The notes under the pieces: model-generated | The model's database searches: none | Told to the model about the DNA's origin: nothing | The model's input: the letters and a program-made list of their open reading frames with translations, nothing else | Source: Oscillatoriales cyanobacterium | GTDB taxonomy: Bacteria > Cyanobacteriota > Cyanobacteriia > Cyanobacteriales > Microcoleaceae | NCBI GenBank assembly: GCA_004293365.1 | Contig: RDYN01000007.1 | Span: forward strand, 35,290-99,289 | DNA length: 64,000 nt | Direction: 5' to 3' | Position numbers and translations under genes: made by a program | Part shown: one piece after another, positions 10,383 through 20,066 of the stretch | How positions within the stretch are numbered: the stretch's first letter is position 1 | Layout: each line of letters begins with the position of its first letter

Positions 10383-10664
10383 TTTTATGATTCACACATT
10401 CAAAAGTTATACGGATTTGATGGACAAAATAAACAATTTCAGCGAGTTTTTGCCAATATATTAAAAGATAGCGGTGGGCGCCGGAGCTGCGATCGCCAAT
10501 CCGTTAGCGTTAGCTTTCGCGATCGGTACGGAAAGCTTGCAGCTATTCGATCGCCCCTTTGACCCATTCACGACGCGATCGAACTTAAAAAATTAGTCTG
10601 CCAAATCTTTTGGCTATCATGATTGTATGCGATAATCGAACATTAACAGGGTAGAGGGCAGAGC
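10383..10664. other. Divergent promoter region of mnmE and pseudokinase gene
   Basis: No gene seen. This 282-base spacer is dense in GATCG/GCGATCGC motifs (for example near 10490, 10520, 10550 and 10577). It must carry promoters for both divergent genes, but I cannot assign boxes with confidence. Confidence 0.4.
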
Positions 10665-12863
10665 ATGATTGGTCAACTTCTCGACAGACGTTACCGCATC
10701 ATTAAAGTCACAGACTCAAGTGAAGTGGGAAAAACTTATATAGCAGCAGATACTCACCGTCCTGGCTATCCCCAATGCACGGTTAGAGAAATGCGGCTCC
10801 TCGGCACCAGTTCGCAAACTCCAGAATTAGTCAAAATTATATTTCAAAGAAATGCAGAAATAATAGAAAAATTGGGTAAACACGACAAAATCCCCGAATT
10901 ATTGGCGTATTTTGAGGAAAACCAAAGTTTATACTTAATAGAAGAATTTATTGCCGGTCAACCTTTAAGCCAAGAACTCATACCGGGCGAACCTTGGGTT
11001 CAAGACCAAGTAATTGCTTTGCTATCATCCATATTAGAAGTTTTGGTGTTTATACACTCCAACGGTTTCATTCACCGCAGAATTCAACCAGACAGAGTGA
11101 TCCGGCGCGAGTCAGACGGCTTATTTGTGTTGATTGACTTTAGCTTAGACAAAGAAATTAACCCGGAACTGGCTAATTGTGATTTGTTGGCGCAAACCTC
11201 CCCGAACTCTGTTAAATCGCCTTTGGGAAAAAAACCGGAGTTGGCGGCACAGGAATTATACGTGCCGATCGAGCAATCCATCGGCAACCCCCGCTACAAT
11301 AGCGACATTTACGCTCTAGGTACGATCGCCCAGCTTGCGGTAACGGGACTATCGCCCGAGAAACTGAGTGCGTTACAAAACAAAGGCGACATTTCCTGGC
11401 GCGATCGGGCGACTTGTTCGGCAGGCCTAGCAGATATTATCGATGGAATGGTGCGCTCCGACTGCGAGGAACGCTATCAGGAAGCCGCCGAAGTTTTGGC
11501 AGACCTCCAAAAAATCGCTGTAAAATGGGAGGCTGGGCGATCGCCAGCCACCATCATAACCGACACGATAAGTCAATTGCAGCCGAAACAGCGCCCAACC
11601 AGACTGTTGCTGTTCGCTGCGATAGCCGCAGCTTCGATCTTGACAGCACTGATAATTTATTTTTGGCACAGTCAAAGTCCGGCGAGAGCAAAAGAATTGT
11701 TCGCCCGCGGTGTTGTGAAGGCGCAGCAAGGTGACAAAACAGGCGCGATCGCCGATTATACCCAAGCGATCGCCCTGAATGCCAGCGATGCCGAAACTTT
11801 CTACAAGCGGGCTAACGCTCGCTACGACATGGGAGCCACCGAGCAAGCAATTGCCGATTACACCCAAGCACTTAAAGTCAATCCCAGCCACGCCAAAGCC
11901 ATCTACAATCGAGCTCTGGCCCGCCGCGACACCGGCGACAAGCGGGGGGCTGTGGAAGATTTTACCCAAGTATTGCGGCTCAATCCTAACAACGGTGACA
12001 TATATTATCAGCGGGGTTTAGCCTATTACGATTTGGCCGACTACCGCGCGGCAATTGAAGACTACACTCAAGCAATTCGGCTCAATCCCAACGATGCTAC
12101 AGCATACAGCAATCGGGGTTTAGCTCGATCGGCCAACGGCGACAAAACTGGAGCAATGGCAGATTTTACCCAAGCGATTCAAATTAGCCCCAAGGAAGCT
12201 GGAGTTTACTACAGTCGCGGTCGATCGCGCTTCAATCTAGCAGATTATCAAGGAGCTATGGAAGATTACAGTAGGGCGATCGAATTGGAACCGAACCAAG
12301 CTGATGCTTATACCAATCGGTGCAGCGCTTACTTAAATTTAGCAACCTACGACAAAGCCATTGAAGATTGCAGCCGAGCAATTCGCCTCGATCCCAAAGA
12401 TGAAGCAGCTTACAACAACCGCTGCATTGCTCATCTGAATTTAAAGCAATTTCAAAAAGCCAGCGAAGATTGCAGTTTGACGATCGGACTAAACAGCAAC
12501 AATCCCAAAGCATACAGCAATCGAGGATTAGCTCGATCGGCTTCAGGAGACAAGCAGGGGGCTGTCGAAGATTTCACTCAAGCAATTAAGCTCAATCCCA
12601 GCGATGCAGTAGCTTACAGCAATCGCGGTACTATTTACTCAGAACTAAAAAATTACCCTTTAGCGGTTGAGGATTTCGCTCAGTCGCTACGGCTCAACCC
12701 CAACAATGCTAGCGCTTTTTACAGCCGAGGTCTCGTCCGCCGCCAACTTAAAGATCGGGCTGGGGCGATCGAGGATTTTCAGAAAGCTGCAACACTGTTT
12801 CTAGAACAAGGAAGAGCCGATGGTTTTCAAAACGCACAAGCACAGATCAAAGATTCTAAATAA
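10665..12863 (+). CDS. Kinase-like (pseudokinase) protein with TPR repeats
   Basis: 732 residues: a Hanks-type kinase-like domain (about 1-290), one membrane helix (about 312-335, LLLFAAIAAASILTALIIYF) and about ten TPR motifs (345-720). The kinase domain aligns without gaps through the catalytic region to the next gene, yet key residues differ: VAIK lysine is R41, the alpha-C glutamate is N63, HRD is HRR (137-139), the loop Asn is R144, DFG is DFS (158-160), and the glycine loop is SSEVG. It should therefore not be an ordinary phosphotransferase; it may bind nucleotide or regulate the neighbouring kinase. TPRs probably face the other side of the membrane and bind a protein partner. The tandem arrangement suggests origin by duplication followed by loss of catalysis. 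Confidence 0.9.
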   Translation: MIGQLLDRRYRIIKVTDSSEVGKTYIAADTHRPGYPQCTVREMRLLGTSSQTPELVKIIFQRNAEIIEKLGKHDKIPELLAYFEENQSLYLIEEFIAGQPLSQELIPGEPWVQDQVIALLSSILEVLVFIHSNGFIHRRIQPDRVIRRESDGLFVLIDFSLDKEINPELANCDLLAQTSPNSVKSPLGKKPELAAQELYVPIEQSIGNPRYNSDIYALGTIAQLAVTGLSPEKLSALQNKGDISWRDRATCSAGLADIIDGMVRSDCEERYQEAAEVLADLQKIAVKWEAGRSPATIITDTISQLQPKQRPTRLLLFAAIAAASILTALIIYFWHSQSPARAKELFARGVVKAQQGDKTGAIADYTQAIALNASDAETFYKRANARYDMGATEQAIADYTQALKVNPSHAKAIYNRALARRDTGDKRGAVEDFTQVLRLNPNNGDIYYQRGLAYYDLADYRAAIEDYTQAIRLNPNDATAYSNRGLARSANGDKTGAMADFTQAIQISPKEAGVYYSRGRSRFNLADYQGAMEDYSRAIELEPNQADAYTNRCSAYLNLATYDKAIEDCSRAIRLDPKDEAAYNNRCIAHLNLKQFQKASEDCSLTIGLNSNNPKAYSNRGLARSASGDKQGAVEDFTQAIKLNPSDAVAYSNRGTIYSELKNYPLAVEDFAQSLRLNPNNASAFYSRGLVRRQLKDRAGAIEDFQKAATLFLEQGRADGFQNAQAQIKDSK

Positions 12864-12935
12864 ACTATTAGTCATTAGTCATTAGTCAGTAGTCATTAGT
12901 CAGTAGTCATTAGTCAGTAGTCATTATTAGTGATT
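12864..12935. repeat. Heptamer-type repeat ATTAGTC/AGTAGTC
   Basis: About nine units of the form CATTAGT / CAGTAGT directly after the stop codon. This belongs to the short tandemly repeated sequences known from filamentous cyanobacteria. Confidence 0.75.
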
Positions 12936-13127
12936 AGGGCTGATTCATTCTCTCAAAGCCCCAGTCCGACAGTCCGACAGTCCTAAGCGAGGTTGAAACC
13001 CCTGTCTCAAAGCTAAAATCCTCTTGCAGGGGACTATAAATGACTCTTTCAGTCGTCTTCAGACGACTTGTGCTATGAGACAGGGACTTTAGTCCCTGGC
13101 GGACTGTCGGGAGAATGAAACAGCCCT
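12936..13127. mobile_element. MITE-like element, 192 bp
   Basis: The ends AGGGCTGATTCATTCTC (12936-12952) and GAGAATGAAACAGCCCT (13111-13127) are inverted repeats with 16 of 17 matches. The element is flanked by the 10-base direct repeat ATTAGTGATT at 12926-12935 and 13129-13138, as expected for a target duplication, although the surrounding sequence is itself repetitive. Inside are CAGTCCGACAGTCCGACAG, TCAGTCGTCTTCAGACGAC-like and TTTAGTCCCTGG motifs that form hairpins. No coding capacity. It lies between the two kinase-like genes. Confidence 0.6.
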
Positions 13128-13149
13128 GATTAGTGATTAGTAGTAATTG

Positions 13150-13320
13150 CCAACTATCAACTATCAACTATCAACTATCAACTATCAACTATCAACTATC
13201 AACTATCAACTATCAACTATCAACTATCAACTATCAACTGCCAACTGCCAACTGCCAACTATCAACTATCAACTATCAACTATCAACTGCCAACTGCCAA
13301 CTGCCAACTGCCAACTGCCA
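13150..13320. repeat. Heptanucleotide tandem repeat (CAACTAT/CAACTGC)n
   Basis: About 24 uninterrupted 7-base units, first CAACTAT then alternating blocks of CAACTGC and CAACTAT. Because 3 x 7 = 21, the array is open in all frames on the + strand and creates a false N-terminal extension (QLSTINY repeats) of the kinase gene. It is followed by looser CCCATTACCA / ACAAATTACC repeats to about 13450. Confidence 0.92.
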
Positions 13321-13470
13321 TTAGCAAAAATGAAAAATCAAGAAGGAAAAAGGAAACAGCCAAAATCACAAATCACAAATTACCCATTACCAACTCCCCC
13401 TTCCCAGTTACCAATTCGCAATAACCAATTACCCATTACCCATTACCACTTCTCAAATTCCAATATGAAC

Positions 13471-15660
13471 ATGGTTGGTCAACTTTTAGACAGGCGTTAT
13501 CGCGTAGTGCAAATCCTCAGCTCGGGAGCCTTCGGACAAACTTATTTAGCAGTCGATACTCGCCGCCCCGGCCACCCTCAATGTGTAGTCAAACAACTGC
13601 GCCCTCCCAGCAACACTTCCACAGTTCTCAAAACAGCTTACAGATTATTTAAACAAGAAGCAGAAATATTAGAAAAACTGGGAAAACACGATCAAATTCC
13701 ATTTTTACTCGCTTATTTTGAAGAAAGCAATCAATTCTACCTCGTCGAAGAATTTGTCCCAGGCCACGCCCTCAATCGGGAAATTGTGGCCGGTCAACCT
13801 TGGCGCGAAGAAAGAGTGCTGGATCTGTTGGAAGAAGTGTTAAAAGTTCTCGCCTTCGTACACTCTCAGGGAGTGATTCACCGCGATGTTAATCCCTCCA
13901 ACTTAATCCGCCGCAAACCAGACGGCAAATTAGTTTTAATTGACTTCGGCTCGGTTAAAGAAGTTACCAATCACGTCAGCGAGTACGATACAGAATTTCC
14001 GCGCACCATTGCGACGGGAACTCCGGCTTATATGCCGATCGAACAATTTCAAGGCAACCCGCAATTTAGCAGCGATCTATATGCAGTGGGGATGATGGCC
14101 ATCCAAGCTATCACTGGTTTGCCCGGTACGGATTTGCCAAAATTGCAAGATCCGAGTCCTTCTCACACCGGGGAAATTGTTTGGCGAAACCGAGCTCAAT
14201 GTTCTCCAACACTGGCAAATATAATTGACAAAATGGTCTGCCACCAATTTAGCAAACGCTATCCATCGGCTGAGGAAGTTTTGGCCGCTCTCAGCAAGCT
14301 GAGACACCGCCAAGATCATGGAAATACGGCTCAAAATAAAAATATTTCTCCGGCGAGCTTACTGTCTTCTGATACTTTTTCTTCACGTTTGGGAAATCGG
14401 TTTTGGTGGCTGATATTCGCTGGATGCGGGGCAATTGCTATGGTATTTCTGTTTAATTATTGCAGCCGCCCGAATCCGATCAAAGCCAAGGAATATTACG
14501 AAAAGGGAGTAGCAAAGTCTCGCGATCGAGATGCGGCAGCAGCTTTGCAGGCTTTCGATAAATCAATTCAATTAAATCCTAACAATGGTGAGAGTTTTTA
14601 TCAGCGGGGTAATGCTAATTATGATTTAAAAAAATATCAAGAAGCAATGGCCGATTATTCTCAGGCGATCGATCTCAATCCTCAATATTTTAAGGCTTAT
14701 TTTAACCGGGGGCTGGCCCGTCGCGATTTCAACGACAAGCGCGGAGCAATTGAGGATTTCACTCAGGTTTTGAAGCTCCAGCCCAACGATGTTAATGCCT
14801 ATTATGAAAGAGGAGTTACTTATTTAGAAATGCAAGATTACAAGACGGCAATTGGGGACTTTAATGAAGTAATTCGATTGCAGCCGGACATGGTTAAAGC
14901 TTATCATTCGCGGGGGGTTGCTCGCGCTGGAAGTAGCGATTTGCAGGGGGCGATTGGAGATTATACTGAGGCAATTAAGTTCGATGCTCAGAATGTGGAT
15001 GCTTTCTACAGTCGGGGGAGAGCTCGCTTTCACCTAGGAGATTATCAGGGAGCATTGGCGGATTATACTCAGGTAATTGCGATCGATCCCAAGAGTGGAG
15101 ATGCTTACGCGAATCGTTGCAGCACGCAGTTGAATTTAGGAGCTCATCAAGCCGCAATTGACGATTGCACTCAGGCAATTGCCCTCAGCGATGAAGATGG
15201 GGTTCCCTATAACAATCGCTGTATTGCTTATTTAAATTTGAAGGATTACCCGAAAGCAATTGCCGATTGCACTCAAGCGACAACACTAAATCCCAAGGAT
15301 TATAATGCTTTCAGCAATCGCGGTTTAGCTCGCAACGCAGGGGGGGATACACAGGGGGCGATCGCCGATTTTACCGCCGCAATCGGGCTCAATCCCAACG
15401 ATGCGGAAGCTTACGCCAATCGAGCCAAGGTTTACCAGCAGTTAAATAATTCCAATAGTGCGATCGCCGATTACGTACAAGCCCTTCGCATCAATCCGAA
15501 TTATGCTGGTGCGTACTACGGTAGAGGCATGGTTAGGCGCTCCTTAGGAGACAAAGCAGGAGCAATTAGCGACTTAGAAAAAGCGGGAAAAATCTTTCTC
15601 GATCAAGGACTTACCGGCGGTTACAAAGACGCACAATTTGAGATTGACAAACTCAAATAA
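13471..15660 (+). CDS. Serine/threonine protein kinase with TPR repeats
   Basis: 729 residues with the same plan as the previous gene: kinase domain (1-285), membrane helix (about 313-333, FWWLIFAGCGAIAMVFLFNY) and about ten TPRs (345-720). Active-site residues are present: glycine loop SSGAFG, K41, E63, HRD (137-139) with N144, DFG (158-160) and the GTPAYMPIEQ activation-segment end. It should phosphorylate Ser/Thr on protein targets near the membrane. The start MVGQLLDRRYR is chosen because it matches MIGQLLDRRYR of the neighbour; an in-frame ATG two codons upstream is possible, and a much longer reading frame through the heptamer array is judged artificial. Gap to the pseudokinase gene is about 600 bases of repeats, so separate transcription is possible. 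Confidence 0.93.
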   Translation: MVGQLLDRRYRVVQILSSGAFGQTYLAVDTRRPGHPQCVVKQLRPPSNTSTVLKTAYRLFKQEAEILEKLGKHDQIPFLLAYFEESNQFYLVEEFVPGHALNREIVAGQPWREERVLDLLEEVLKVLAFVHSQGVIHRDVNPSNLIRRKPDGKLVLIDFGSVKEVTNHVSEYDTEFPRTIATGTPAYMPIEQFQGNPQFSSDLYAVGMMAIQAITGLPGTDLPKLQDPSPSHTGEIVWRNRAQCSPTLANIIDKMVCHQFSKRYPSAEEVLAALSKLRHRQDHGNTAQNKNISPASLLSSDTFSSRLGNRFWWLIFAGCGAIAMVFLFNYCSRPNPIKAKEYYEKGVAKSRDRDAAAALQAFDKSIQLNPNNGESFYQRGNANYDLKKYQEAMADYSQAIDLNPQYFKAYFNRGLARRDFNDKRGAIEDFTQVLKLQPNDVNAYYERGVTYLEMQDYKTAIGDFNEVIRLQPDMVKAYHSRGVARAGSSDLQGAIGDYTEAIKFDAQNVDAFYSRGRARFHLGDYQGALADYTQVIAIDPKSGDAYANRCSTQLNLGAHQAAIDDCTQAIALSDEDGVPYNNRCIAYLNLKDYPKAIADCTQATTLNPKDYNAFSNRGLARNAGGDTQGAIADFTAAIGLNPNDAEAYANRAKVYQQLNNSNSAIADYVQALRINPNYAGAYYGRGMVRRSLGDKAGAISDLEKAGKIFLDQGLTGGYKDAQFEIDKLK

Positions 15661-15777
15661 TTATTCGTAGGGTGCGCACTGCGCACCTTACAAAATTACT
15701 ATTCGTAGGGTGCGCACTGCGCACCTTACAAAATTACTATTCGTAGGGTGCGCACTGCGCACCTTACAAAATTACCA
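15661..15777. repeat. Three 38-bp tandem copies carrying GTGCGCACTGCGCAC
   Basis: The unit ATTCGTAGGGTGCGCACTGC plus GCACCTTACAAAATTACT begins at about 15663, 15701 and 15739. Each contains the palindrome GGTGCGCACTGCGCACC, also found singly at several other spacers. It fills the gap between two convergent genes and could form stacked hairpins at their 3' ends. Confidence 0.85.
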
Positions 15778-17205
15778 TTAAGAGTCTTGAATTCGCTCAA
15801 CCAAATCATAAAAAGGCTGCCAATTATCCTCAAGGGCGATCGGTTCCCAAACAGCCTCAATCGTCGGCCTCAACAGAGATTGTTCGGGATTGTGCTGGCG
15901 CAACCTCTGGGCCATCTTATCCATATCATCCACCGACAAACTTTGCAAAACGTGACAATAAAACTCGCGCCAAGGTGCTAACAACTCCGCAGGTTCCGCC
16001 TCGCTAAAAATTTGATTGACATCATCTCGCCAAGTGCGATTAAACTGTCTTCGCAATTGAAAAAAGAAATCATGATAATCAACTTGAGACTCCGCCAGCA
16101 TCTTAATTGTCAGCTTCAAAAGCTCATCACCATCAGCCTCAGGCAAATCCTCAAATCCCAATCTCTTCAGCATCAACTGTCGGTAAGCAGTATTATAATA
16201 CTCACCAAACTTAGCCAAAGCAGCATCCATATCAGCTTGAGGAATAGCCGCTGCTAGCGGTTGCTGAAGCTTCTCCAAATTCCCGTGACAAATAAACGGT
16301 TGATTGCCGTAAGCATAAAGACCATAATAGTCAAAATAAGCCGCTGTGAATTTCGGATTATAAGTTGGAATAAAAGCAAAAGGCCCGTAATCAAAACTTT
16401 CACCAGTAATCGACATATTATCAGTATTCAGCACCGCGTGGCAAAAACCTGCCGCCATCCACTGAGCCACCAATTCAGCTACACGCTTGACTAAATCTGC
16501 ATAAAACAGCGCATATTTTTCTTCCGGTGAAACACCTGAACTGCTAGCTTCCAGATGAATTTCAGGATAGTAATATTCAATGACAAAATCTAAAAGTTTT
16601 TTAATTAAGTCCGGGCGGCGGATATAATTTAGCCTTTCAAAAGTGCCAAAGCGGATGTGAGAATGGCTAAAACGCACCATTACAGACGATCGCGTCGGAG
16701 AAGGTTCATCGCCCCGCCACAAACCCTCGCCCGTTTCCACTAAACTAAAACAGCGGGAAGTATTCACCCCCAATCGGTGCAAAGCTTCGGCGGCCAAAAC
16801 TTCGCGGACTCCACCTTTGAGAGTGAGTCTACCATCAGCGCTGCGCGAGTAGGGAGTGCGGCCGGAACCTTTAGTGCCGAAGTCGTAAAGTCTGCCATCA
16901 GTACCGCGAACTTGGCCGTACAAAAAGCCTCTACCGTCGCCTAAATTCGGGTTGTATTCGTTGAATTGATAGCCGTGGTAGCGGAGTGCGAGAAAGGGAC
17001 GCACGCAGTGAAATTTACCGAAGGCTTGAATGAAATCTTCGTCGGTTACTTGGGCGGGATCTAAGCCCAATGTCGGCAATAATCGATCGTTGCGGAAGCG
17101 GAGGATGTGCTGCGGAAAATCGGCCGCCGGGACTTCATCGAAGTAGTCGCCGCCGAGGGATTCGAGGGCGGGTTCGTAGTTGAGGGAAAGCAAGGGGTTT
17201 GACAT
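15778..17205 (-). CDS. selO: Protein adenylyltransferase SelO (UPF0061, YdiU)
   Basis: 475 residues. SelO is a pseudokinase-fold enzyme that transfers AMP from ATP to Ser/Thr/Tyr residues of proteins and is linked to the redox stress response. Visible family motifs: [39 protein letters not shown] with the nucleotide-binding lysine, [20 protein letters not shown], and the active-site region [20 protein letters not shown] with the metal-binding Asn and Asp. The C-terminal redox Cys/Sec found in longer members is not visible. It is convergent with the kinase gene and about 120 bases from ppx, which runs in the same direction. Confidence 0.95.
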   Translation of the reverse strand: MSNPLLSLNYEPALESLGGDYFDEVPAADFPQHILRFRNDRLLPTLGLDPAQVTDEDFIQAFGKFHCVRPFLALRYHGYQFNEYNPNLGDGRGFLYGQVRGTDGRLYDFGTKGSGRTPYSRSADGRLTLKGGVREVLAAEALHRLGVNTSRCFSLVETGEGLWRGDEPSPTRSSVMVRFSHSHIRFGTFERLNYIRRPDLIKKLLDFVIEYYYPEIHLEASSSGVSPEEKYALFYADLVKRVAELVAQWMAAGFCHAVLNTDNMSITGESFDYGPFAFIPTYNPKFTAAYFDYYGLYAYGNQPFICHGNLEKLQQPLAAAIPQADMDAALAKFGEYYNTAYRQLMLKRLGFEDLPEADGDELLKLTIKMLAESQVDYHDFFFQLRRQFNRTWRDDVNQIFSEAEPAELLAPWREFYCHVLQSLSVDDMDKMAQRLRQHNPEQSLLRPTIEAVWEPIALEDNWQPFYDLVERIQDS

Positions 17206-17327
17206 TTGTCTATTTTATGTTGAAATTGGCGATCGATCTAAATATTTTAAATGGTTTTGGTTATATATATGCGTAAGGTGCGCATTGCGCACCCTACAGT
17301 TTATCATTTCCAGGCTCTGCCTCCTAT

Positions 17328-18944
17328 TTACACTGCAACCAAAGTAGGCTCTAAAGTTGCCACTAATTTCAGATTGTACTCATCCTCAAAACACGGCTTT
17401 TTATAATCTAAACTCCACAGTTCCAAAGCACAATCGTCACCGGGATTGAGCGGTTGCAGCCGCAAGTGAAACTCTCTAACTTCCGGGCGGTGTTCGCATT
17501 TTAAATCAGCAATCGCGCCAATCTGCCGCCTGTCCAAAGCCACAGCCAGCCGCAGAAATGGATGCAATTTACTAACAATTTCCCGGTATTTTTTCGGAAG
17601 AATTAGAAAATTGTCGTGTTTCTTTTTCGGAGGATTCTTCCGGTGATAGCGAGCTAAATTAGCAATTACTTCAATCTCAGTTTCAGTGTATCCCAATAAC
17701 TCACCATTGCGAATTAAATAGTAAGAATGCTTGTGGTGCGCCGAATGGCTGACGTACAAACCGCTGTTGTGCAGAATCGATGCCGCCCACAACAACTCGC
17801 GTTCTTCGCTGCCCCAATTGTGCAGAATTCCTTGGGTTTGGTCGAACAAATTTAGCGCAAATTCTGCGGTTCTTTCGCTTTGTTCTAAGTTTACTTGATA
17901 TTTTTCTGCCATGTGCAGAACGCTGCGCTGGCGGATTGAACCTTGATAGCGCAAGCGGTTTTCAATCAAACCCCGACTTAGCATCCAGTCAACAATGACG
18001 CCTTCTCTTAAAGATCGATCGCACACCGTGAGGGATTCCATTCCTAATAGTGCCATCGCTTCCTGCAAAATCAACGCCCCGGGGAGAATAATTTCCGCCC
18101 GCTTGTCCGACATTCCCGGGATAGCCAATCTTTCGGCATAGGAAAGTTTGCGAAAACGATTGACTAAATCGCGCAAATCTTTTAAACTTAGCTGATATCC
18201 AGCCAGCGGACTGGGAACTGTTCCCAACTTTTCGCGAGCGTTGATTGCAGCCAGTGTTTCGATGGTTCCCGCAGTGCCGATCAAGCGCAGGTGTTCGCCT
18301 ATCTTGAATTGCGATCGCAATTCGTCGATCGGTCTTTCCAGCGCAATCCGAATATAAGCTTGCAAATAGGCAAACTCCTCCCGGCTAATCGGGTCAGTTT
18401 TGACAAATTCTCCTGTTAAGCGCACAGCACCAATTTTGGTACTGGTGAGACAGCGCGGTTCAGAACTATCTCCTAAAATTAACTCAGTAGAACCGCCGCC
18501 AATATCAATAATCACCTGGGATTGATTGTTGAATTCCATTCCCGAAAGTACGCCGAGATAAATCCTCCGCGCTTCTTCTTGTCCGGAAATTAAGCTAACA
18601 TTCAGGTCTAATTCGTCAGCAACTTGTTTGAGAAAATCCCGCCCGTTAGGCGCTTCTCGAACCGCACTGGTAGCTACAGCGATAACTTGTTCTGCATTGA
18701 AAGTTTTAGCAATATCTTGAAAACGGCGCAAAGTGGCGATCGCCCTTTGCATAACCTCAGACTTCAAACACCCTGTCTTAGCCTCGCAATCGCCCAACCT
18801 AACCGTATCTTTTTCTCTAGCAATAATCGCAAACGCAGGCAATTTCGGATCGATCCGCGCCACCACCATGTGAAACGAGTTAGTACCCATATCAATAGCA
18901 GCAATAATGCGATTTGACTCCGCAGCAGCAAGTGAATTAACCAT
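17328..18944 (-). CDS. ppx: Exopolyphosphatase / guanosine pentaphosphatase (Ppx/GppA)
   Basis: 538 residues from the preferred ATG (MVNSLAAAESNRIIAAIDMG). It hydrolyses terminal phosphates of polyphosphate and possibly pppGpp. The ASKHA-fold halves show the phosphate loop AAIDMGTNSFHMVV, ATSAVREAPNGRDF, and the glycine-rich loop VIDIGGGSTELILG. The C-terminal half has HD-type helical sequence (LLWAASILHNSGLYVSHSAHHKHSYYLI), usual in the long Ppx form. The frame is open 19 codons further upstream to 19001, where another ATG lies; neither start has a strong ribosome site, and the shorter one matches usual cyanobacterial starts. It is divergent from the UbiA gene. Confidence 0.93.
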   Translation of the reverse strand: MVNSLAAAESNRIIAAIDMGTNSFHMVVARIDPKLPAFAIIAREKDTVRLGDCEAKTGCLKSEVMQRAIATLRRFQDIAKTFNAEQVIAVATSAVREAPNGRDFLKQVADELDLNVSLISGQEEARRIYLGVLSGMEFNNQSQVIIDIGGGSTELILGDSSEPRCLTSTKIGAVRLTGEFVKTDPISREEFAYLQAYIRIALERPIDELRSQFKIGEHLRLIGTAGTIETLAAINAREKLGTVPSPLAGYQLSLKDLRDLVNRFRKLSYAERLAIPGMSDKRAEIILPGALILQEAMALLGMESLTVCDRSLREGVIVDWMLSRGLIENRLRYQGSIRQRSVLHMAEKYQVNLEQSERTAEFALNLFDQTQGILHNWGSEERELLWAASILHNSGLYVSHSAHHKHSYYLIRNGELLGYTETEIEVIANLARYHRKNPPKKKHDNFLILPKKYREIVSKLHPFLRLAVALDRRQIGAIADLKCEHRPEVREFHLRLQPLNPGDDCALELWSLDYKKPCFEDEYNLKLVATLEPTLVAV

Positions 18945-19156
18945 TGGAGTGTATCGGGGTTGACAGATATTTATGATTATTTCACGAATCCAGTGAGGCA
19001 TCCTATTAAATTAGCAAAAATCGGGAATTAGTTACTGGACAAGACTTTTACCTGTTTTCAATTCCGGCCCAAGTGCGATCGATCGCAGAAATAGTAGGTG
19101 ATTTTGCCTAAAATTTGATATAATTTGATGCTAAAAATCTAAAATCTAAAATTGAA

Positions 19157-20041
19157 ATGCTTACCGAGCCCGATCGCCCAACCGAATCCACATTGCTAAC
19201 CGTCGTCAGGCTTTTGAGATGGGACAAACCAGCAGGGCGACTAATTTTAATGCTTCCAGCCCTGTGGGCCGTGTTTTTAGCAGCAGACGGGAAGCCTCCC
19301 GCAGCATTGGTGGGCGTGATAGTGTTGGGCACCCTAGCCACGAGTGCGGCGGGATGCGTCATCAACGACTTGTGGGATCGGGATATCGATCCGGAAGTAG
19401 AAAGAACGCGATCGCGCCCCCTAGCATCCCGCGCCCTGAAAGTACAAACTGGAATAGGAGTTGCCTTAATTTCCTTTGCTTGCGCCGCAATTCTCGCTTT
19501 TTATCTCAATCCTTTAAGTTTCTGGCTGTGTGTCGCCGCCGTACCAGTAATTATCTGCTATCCCCTAGCAAAAAGATTCTTTCCAGTGCCGCAATTAGTG
19601 TTATCAATAGCCTGGGGCTTTGCAGTTTTAATTAGTTGGAGCGCCGCCGTTAACGAATTAGAATTAGCAACTTGGTTGCTGTGGGGTGCGGTAGTGTTGT
19701 GGACGATGGGATTTGATACAGTTTATGCGATGAGCGACAGAGAAGATGACTTGCGTTTGGGCGTGAATTCCAGCGCCATCTTTTTCGGGGATAACGTAAC
19801 TAATGCTGTGGGTTTTTTCTTTGTTGGTACTGTTGGTTTGTTAGCAGCAATGGGAATTAATCTGCACTTGCACATAGGTTTTTGGATTGCAATTTGTGCG
19901 GCGGCAATTTTGTGGTTTTTGCAGTACAGTCAACTGCGGAAAGCGGATATTCCCAAGCCTGTTTACGGTCAAATCTTTCGCCAAAATGTTTGGGTGGGAT
20001 TTGTGATATTGGCGGGGATGATTGTTGGGGAGATTTTTTAG
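19157..20041 (+). CDS. 4-hydroxybenzoate polyprenyltransferase (UbiA family)
   Basis: 294 residues with eight or nine hydrophobic helices. In cyanobacteria this enzyme prenylates 4-hydroxybenzoate with a solanesyl-type chain, an early step towards plastoquinone. The two Asp-rich motifs of UbiA are present: NDLWDRDID (70-78) followed by ERTRSRPLAS, and the second DREDDLRLGVNS (about 193-204), which bind prenyl diphosphate through magnesium. Start ATG at 19157 gives MLTEPDRPTEST. It is divergent from ppx, with a spacer of about 210 bases holding TCTAAAA heptamer repeats. Confidence 0.93.
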   Translation: MLTEPDRPTESTLLTVVRLLRWDKPAGRLILMLPALWAVFLAADGKPPAALVGVIVLGTLATSAAGCVINDLWDRDIDPEVERTRSRPLASRALKVQTGIGVALISFACAAILAFYLNPLSFWLCVAAVPVIICYPLAKRFFPVPQLVLSIAWGFAVLISWSAAVNELELATWLLWGAVVLWTMGFDTVYAMSDREDDLRLGVNSSAIFFGDNVTNAVGFFFVGTVGLLAAMGINLHLHIGFWIAICAAAILWFLQYSQLRKADIPKPVYGQIFRQNVWVGFVILAGMIVGEIF

Positions 20042-20066
20042 TTTAGAATTTACGTAATGCGATCGA

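Noticed and set aside
11427..11969. 180-codon reverse frame inside the pseudokinase gene
   Set aside because: Antisense of TPR coding sequence; repeats give long open frames.
13147..13470. N-terminal extension of the active kinase through the heptamer array
   Set aside because: The array is open in every frame; homology with the neighbouring pseudokinase fixes the start at 13471.
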